Origin: Erigeron canadensis
Lineage: Eukaryota; Streptophyta; Magnoliopsida; Asterales; Asteraceae
Reading direction: 5' to 3'
Length of the DNA stretch: 64,000 nucleotides
Assembly (NCBI RefSeq): GCF_010389155.1
Contig: NC_057769.1
Coordinates: forward strand, 14,632,735-14,696,734
The translations under genes were made by a program, and so were the position numbers. Shown piece after piece: positions 61,043-64,000 of the stretch (within the stretch, counting starts at the first letter, position 1; every line of letters begins with the position of its first letter). The notes under the pieces are model-generated. The model was not told the DNA's origin, did not search any database, and was given only the letters and a program-made list of their open reading frames with translations.

Positions 61043-61435
61043 CTACTTGTCATGTTCTGGGCATTTCACTTCCCACGTTGATTTGCCTTCTCCGCAGTTG
61101 TCGTGGAACGATTCTGCCCAAGTGCATTGGTCGGTCAATGTGTGACCGGTCTTAAAAACATGATTGATCACCCTCTTCACCCTTTTGCTCTCATCCTGCA
61201 GATAATAAGAATATGTCCCTTCGTGTTTCGAGACCCTGCGACCTGGTGCTTCTATTTCCTGAACGTGTTGGTCGCATATGTGTCTCTTCTTCCGTAGGTA
61301 AAGCAATTCCCCAGAGAGTTCATTTTGAAGGAGGGTGTCCTCTTTGACATGTTCCAGGATTTGTGCTTTCATCTCATCTTCGGTGAAACGAGGTCGGTGA
61401 ACGTTCTTATTTGATGATGATGATGATGAAGCCAT
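61043..61435 (-). CDS. Small protein of unknown function in the Harbinger-like element
   Basis: 130 aa from the ATG at 61435 (MASSSSSSNKNVHRPRFTED). Hydrophilic, mostly helical in appearance, with charged residues throughout; no membrane segment or known motif seen. The core reads AQILEHVKEDTLLQNELSGE followed by LLYLRKKRHICDQHVQEIE. It shows weak but ordered likeness to the plus-strand ORF at 61760: AxILxH, then L..L..KK, C.Q, and YxxYLQ. It is uninterrupted in an element whose other parts are decayed, which suggests recent activity or constraint. Divergent from 61760 with 324 bp between the starts, which may be a shared promoter. An in-frame upstream Met at 61468 would add 11 residues. Confidence 0.6.
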   Translation of the reverse strand: MASSSSSSNKNVHRPRFTEDEMKAQILEHVKEDTLLQNELSGELLYLRKKRHICDQHVQEIEAPGRRVSKHEGTYSYYLQDESKRVKRVINHVFKTGHTLTDQCTWAESFHDNCGEGKSTWEVKCPEHDK

Positions 61436-61759
61436 TTGAAATGGTAAGTGAGTTAGCAAATGAAACAAGTTTGAAGATTGATAATGTAGTTAGCAGTGAT
61501 AATGTGATGAAACTGGTTAAATGCTATGGGTTGGTATTTATACATGAAACAAGTAGGTAGCCGTTAAAGGACTGTAAATGTAAATTTTTGAATTTTTGAG
61601 GGACTTTAATTGTAAATATTTTGAACTGAACGTTGGAGGGACTGTAAATGTAATTTTTTTTGAATTTTGAACATTAGAGGAACGTCTTTGATTTCAGCTA
61701 TAAATACTGACTCCTTACCAGATATTTCATTTCAAAAATCAACCTTTTATATATCTGCA

Positions 61760-62092
61760 ATGGTTTCTTCATCAAGTGCCCCTAACCTAAAACCACAAAT
61801 GACTGTCGATCAAGTGAATGACAGTATCATGGCTGATATCCTCGACCACCAAATGTGCAAAGACAAGCTTGTTGAAATTGGTCTAAAACTTCAAGCGAAA
61901 AAGAAATGGTGTCAATAACAAATCAAGTATATACAAACGGGCCATTGCACTGAGCTTGAGTGTCAATACTTTACTTATTTGCAGGGGAAGTATGACAAGA
62001 TTCAAGAAACTGTGAAAGAAATTGCTTGTGCGGTCATCACCTTGGATGAGTTCATTAACTTTGCCAAAGCAGTTTATGCCCAGAAGAAATAA
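61760..62092 (+). pseudogene. Small ORF paralogous in outline to 61435-61043, one in-frame stop
   Basis: From the ATG at 61760 (MVSSSSAPNLKPQMTVDQVN) the frame is open to a TAA at 61916 inside a CAA TAA CAA context. It then stays open to a TAA at 62090, giving 110 codons in all. After the stop it reads YFTYLQGKYDKIQETVKEIA. The stop could be a point change in a glutamine run or be removed by splicing. Function unknown. It converges on the Myb-like ORF. Confidence 0.5.
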
Positions 62093-62305
62093 GTAGGCTG
62101 TTTTAATGTTATGTTGTACGTTTTTCTTTATTTCCGTTTGTAATGTTATCAAAATTATGAATAAACTTATTTTAATTAAAGTAGACTTGTTTTATTAAAA
62201 TACTTAAAAACATTGCAATAGTAAAAGACAACACACACTTCAAACAAAAAAAACTAAAGCACACTTAATCAAACTAAAAAGTCTACTTCATGTTCAGGTG
62301 AACAA

Positions 62306-62680
62306 CTAAAAAGGAACAAAGATAAGCTGTCTGAAGGTGTGCTCGTATCTTAATCCCCTCCCATGCTTCTCCCGATATATCTGATGCGCCGTTGCATAAT
62401 TTTGCTCATCCTCTCCGTTGCCTCCTTGTGCAATCAACCGTGTCCAAATTGCCTCAAATTGTTTACATTCCTTCTGCATCTTCATCCAGTGACCTTGCAG
62501 TTGAGCCTTGCTTCTTGGTCCTCCATTAGTCTCTGCGTTGAACATTTCAATAACGTCATCCCAAAAGGAGACGCCGGGATTGCTCATTTCACACCTACCC
62601 GTAACAGGGTCCGGTCTCCTCATCACCCAACACCTCGACAAACAAAGATCTTCTGATTGAGTCCATACACTTCTAGACAT
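62306..62680 (-). CDS. Myb/SANT-like protein (Harbinger ORF1 type), partial
   Basis: 124 aa from the ATG at 62680. WTQSEDLCLSRCWV (6-19), then FWDDVIEMFNA and KAQLQGHWMKMQKECKQFEA, have the spaced tryptophans of the trihelix-like domain found in plant Harbinger ORF1 proteins and in host genes derived from them. In Harbinger elements this protein brings the transposase to DNA. The usual C-terminal half is missing: the frame ends just after the domain (FVPF). Confidence 0.7.
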   Translation of the reverse strand: MSRSVWTQSEDLCLSRCWVMRRPDPVTGRCEMSNPGVSFWDDVIEMFNAETNGGPRSKAQLQGHWMKMQKECKQFEAIWTRLIAQGGNGEDEQNYATAHQIYREKHGRGLRYEHTFRQLIFVPF

Positions 62681-63365
62681 TGTGAATGGAATGAGTTATG
62701 TAAAATGGTTTATGAAATGGTTTATGGAAGATGAAAAGGAGTAGAAAGGAATAAATTGTGATTTGAAATGGTAGTGTGAAGTTGAGAATAAATAGGGTTT
62801 TGAAAAAAAAAAAAACAAAAAAAAAAATTAACAAAACTAGCCGTTTAAAAAAAAGAGTAAAAAATTGTTTTTTTTCAAAATCGGACCCCACTCTCTCTTC
62901 TTCGTGCGTCTGAAACTAGAAGTAGTAGCACCAGACGCGGCTAGACGACGCCGGTGCTACTAACGTCCTGTGCTTCTTCTACGTCCGACGCCGGTTAGAC
63001 GGCTTATAAGGTGCAACCTTATTAGGGAAAGAACAAAGGTTGTTTGGTTCGTGATCAAGTACTAGCATACGTACATCCGTGTGTCGTGTGTGCAAACGTA
63101 GAGGGATTTACTTCAAATCCTCATAAAAGTTTCTTGCTTTTTATCTTCAATTAAAGGTATATGCTATCTCTTTTGGTTAATTAATTAACTACATAGTTTA
63201 TCTTCCGCTGCGTGCTTTGTAATTTGATTTGATAAATTGTTATATAACCCAACGAGTCCAAAAATATCCAATCACAATATTATTGTGATTTTTTTATGTT
63301 ATAACTAAACTAGCAATGGATATAGGAAAAGATAAGCCTTTTCGAAGTATGTCAAGGACTGTAAC

Positions 63366-63814
63366 ATATATGTAAACCATTGATTGCAATCTTCTACAGT
63401 TTTTTAGTAGGACGTCTCCTCTGAGGTTAAGGCTTCTAACCGTCCGCGATAAGACATTATCAGCTGACAACAAAACAAAATCGTTAATAGTGTGTCTGTA
63501 CAATTCTACAAACTTAACGACTTCCAAAGCAATATACTTGGCTTAATCTTGAAAAGAAAGATTGTCATTTTCGTGGAAGCTATAGAAAGAAACTGTCCTT
63601 TGTAACAGGTGATTTTTCGAAAAAGTACAGGTGGCAATTGCAACATGTTTATCTACATACACATTAGAAGGGTGGGTAAAATACCAGTGAGGACGACATA
63701 ATGGGTGAGATTACCTTGCATATCTATGATTCGGGTGGTGTATGAAAAAGCAATTGAGCCACAGCACGGTCTATGGGATTTGTCTTTGTCTCTCCATCAT
63801 GCATTTTTGTCAAG
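63366..63814 (-). pseudogene. Possible two-exon gene fragment, unidentified
   Basis: Two coding-like stretches on the minus strand. 63814-63715 lies between TGTAG and GTAATC and reads LTKMHDGETKTNPIDRAVAQ then LLFHTPPES and a TAG. About 63535-63366 reads KYIALEVVKFVELYRHTIND, FVLLSADN and NLRGDVLLKNCRRLQSM before a possible GTTTAC donor. The phases do not join as I read them and there is a stop, so it may be a pseudogene or mis-split. The composition is protein-like, but I do not recognise the family. Confidence 0.35.
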
Positions 63815-64000
63815 CTACATTTAAAGAATGAATCTTGTAAGAGCATTGAATCTTCTAAGTATCTTGAATGATTCTAAAAGGGGTTTGACAAACAAATAAT
63901 TAAGACTTCCAAACAGACTTGGTAGTGCATGAACAAGAAAATTTTATATCGCAATAGAGAAAATTGTCTGAATAATGTGATAACCTCTCAGTAATTTCAA
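63815..64000. other. No further exon recognised
   Basis: May be intron of the fragment to the left. Nothing supportable. Confidence 0.3.

Larger units (their letters stand above)
60703..63018. mobile_element. PIF/Harbinger-like element with three ORFs, no transposase
   Basis: 2,316 bp inside the 3' LTR. Compared with the 5' LTR (cgattattaggg) the insertion duplicates TTA, the Harbinger target. Ends GGCCTCTCCTTATAAGG and the complement GGTTGCACCTTATAAGCC share the CCTTATAAG core. It holds a Myb/SANT-like ORF (62680-62306, minus) as in Harbinger ORF1, plus two small ORFs (61435-61043 minus, 61760-62092 plus) not usual for the family. No DDE transposase is present. Confidence 0.8.
51837..63254 (+). 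mobile_element. Ty1/copia retrotransposon carrying two later insertions
   Basis: 5' LTR 51837-52573, PBS at 52575, gag-pol 54163-58066, PPT-like aagtgggagc at 60224-60233, and 3' LTR 60234-63254. A Mutator-like element (58468-59780) sits between pol and the 3' LTR, and a Harbinger-like element (60703-63018) sits inside the 3' LTR. The pol order GAG-pre-integrase, integrase, RT, RNase H is that of copia. Stops and frameshifts make it inactive. The target duplication is not clear (ATGTC/AGTCC). Confidence 0.9.
60234..63254 (+). repeat. 3' LTR of the copia element, split
   Basis: 60234-60702 and 63019-63254 together match the 5' LTR. The terminal CA of the 5' LTR reads CG here. The poly-G run (60476-60490) is shorter than in the 5' LTR. 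Confidence 0.9.

Overview
The window is nuclear DNA from a flowering plant, most likely a eudicot. It is AT-rich and gene-poor, with spliced genes, a CC-NBS-LRR resistance gene and dense layers of plant transposons (LINE, SINE, Ty1/copia, Ty3-like, Mutator-like, hAT-like, PIF/Harbinger-like and Helitron). Several repeat families resemble ones I associate with Asteraceae, but that is a weak inference.

Three host loci are supported. (1) An F-box gene resembling Arabidopsis SKIP5 lies on the minus strand at 8883-7733. Its first three exons join in frame, and the rest is missing from the window behind a nested transposon block. (2) A single-exon CC-NBS-LRR gene lies at 13820-16273 on the plus strand. 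(3) A five-exon HhH-GPD DNA glycosylase lies at 26083-30416 on the plus strand; every splice join keeps frame, giving 441 aa. A possible two-exon gene fragment sits at the right edge (63814-63366, minus).

Region by region. 0.5-7.6 kb: a decayed LINE split by a palindromic element and by a minus-strand LTR element (about 2502-6271), which itself holds a plus-strand, internally deleted Ty3-like element (3735-6129). 9.0-13.5 kb: a hAT-like element, a Helitron terminus and a long-TIR Mutator-like element just upstream of the NLR gene. 16.4-24 kb: a SINE with 15-bp target duplications, two solo LTRs and a Mutator-type MITE. 26-30.4 kb: the glycosylase gene, with a miniature Helitron-like element in intron 2. 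31.6-32.9 kb: a cluster of the same miniature family. 33.7-37.5 kb: a Mutator-like element with a broken MURA-type transposase and a convergent GRF zinc-finger ORF. 38.5-40.4 kb: three tandem copies of a unit of about 640 bp. 40.5-47.1 kb: a candidate large minus-strand Helitron. 48.0-51.5 kb: a Helitron inside a Helitron-like element. 51.8-63.25 kb: one Ty1/copia element carrying a Mutator-like insertion between pol and the 3' LTR, and a three-ORF Harbinger-like insertion inside the 3' LTR.

Four results rest on nucleotide-level boundaries readable in the window: the Helitron with a paralogous empty site, the SINE with an empty-site duplicate, the Harbinger-like insertion checked against the 5' LTR, and the tandem array whose break point lies inside a MITE. 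The best candidates for something undescribed are the Harbinger-like element with two possibly paralogous small proteins and the Mutator-like element with a GRF-finger companion gene.
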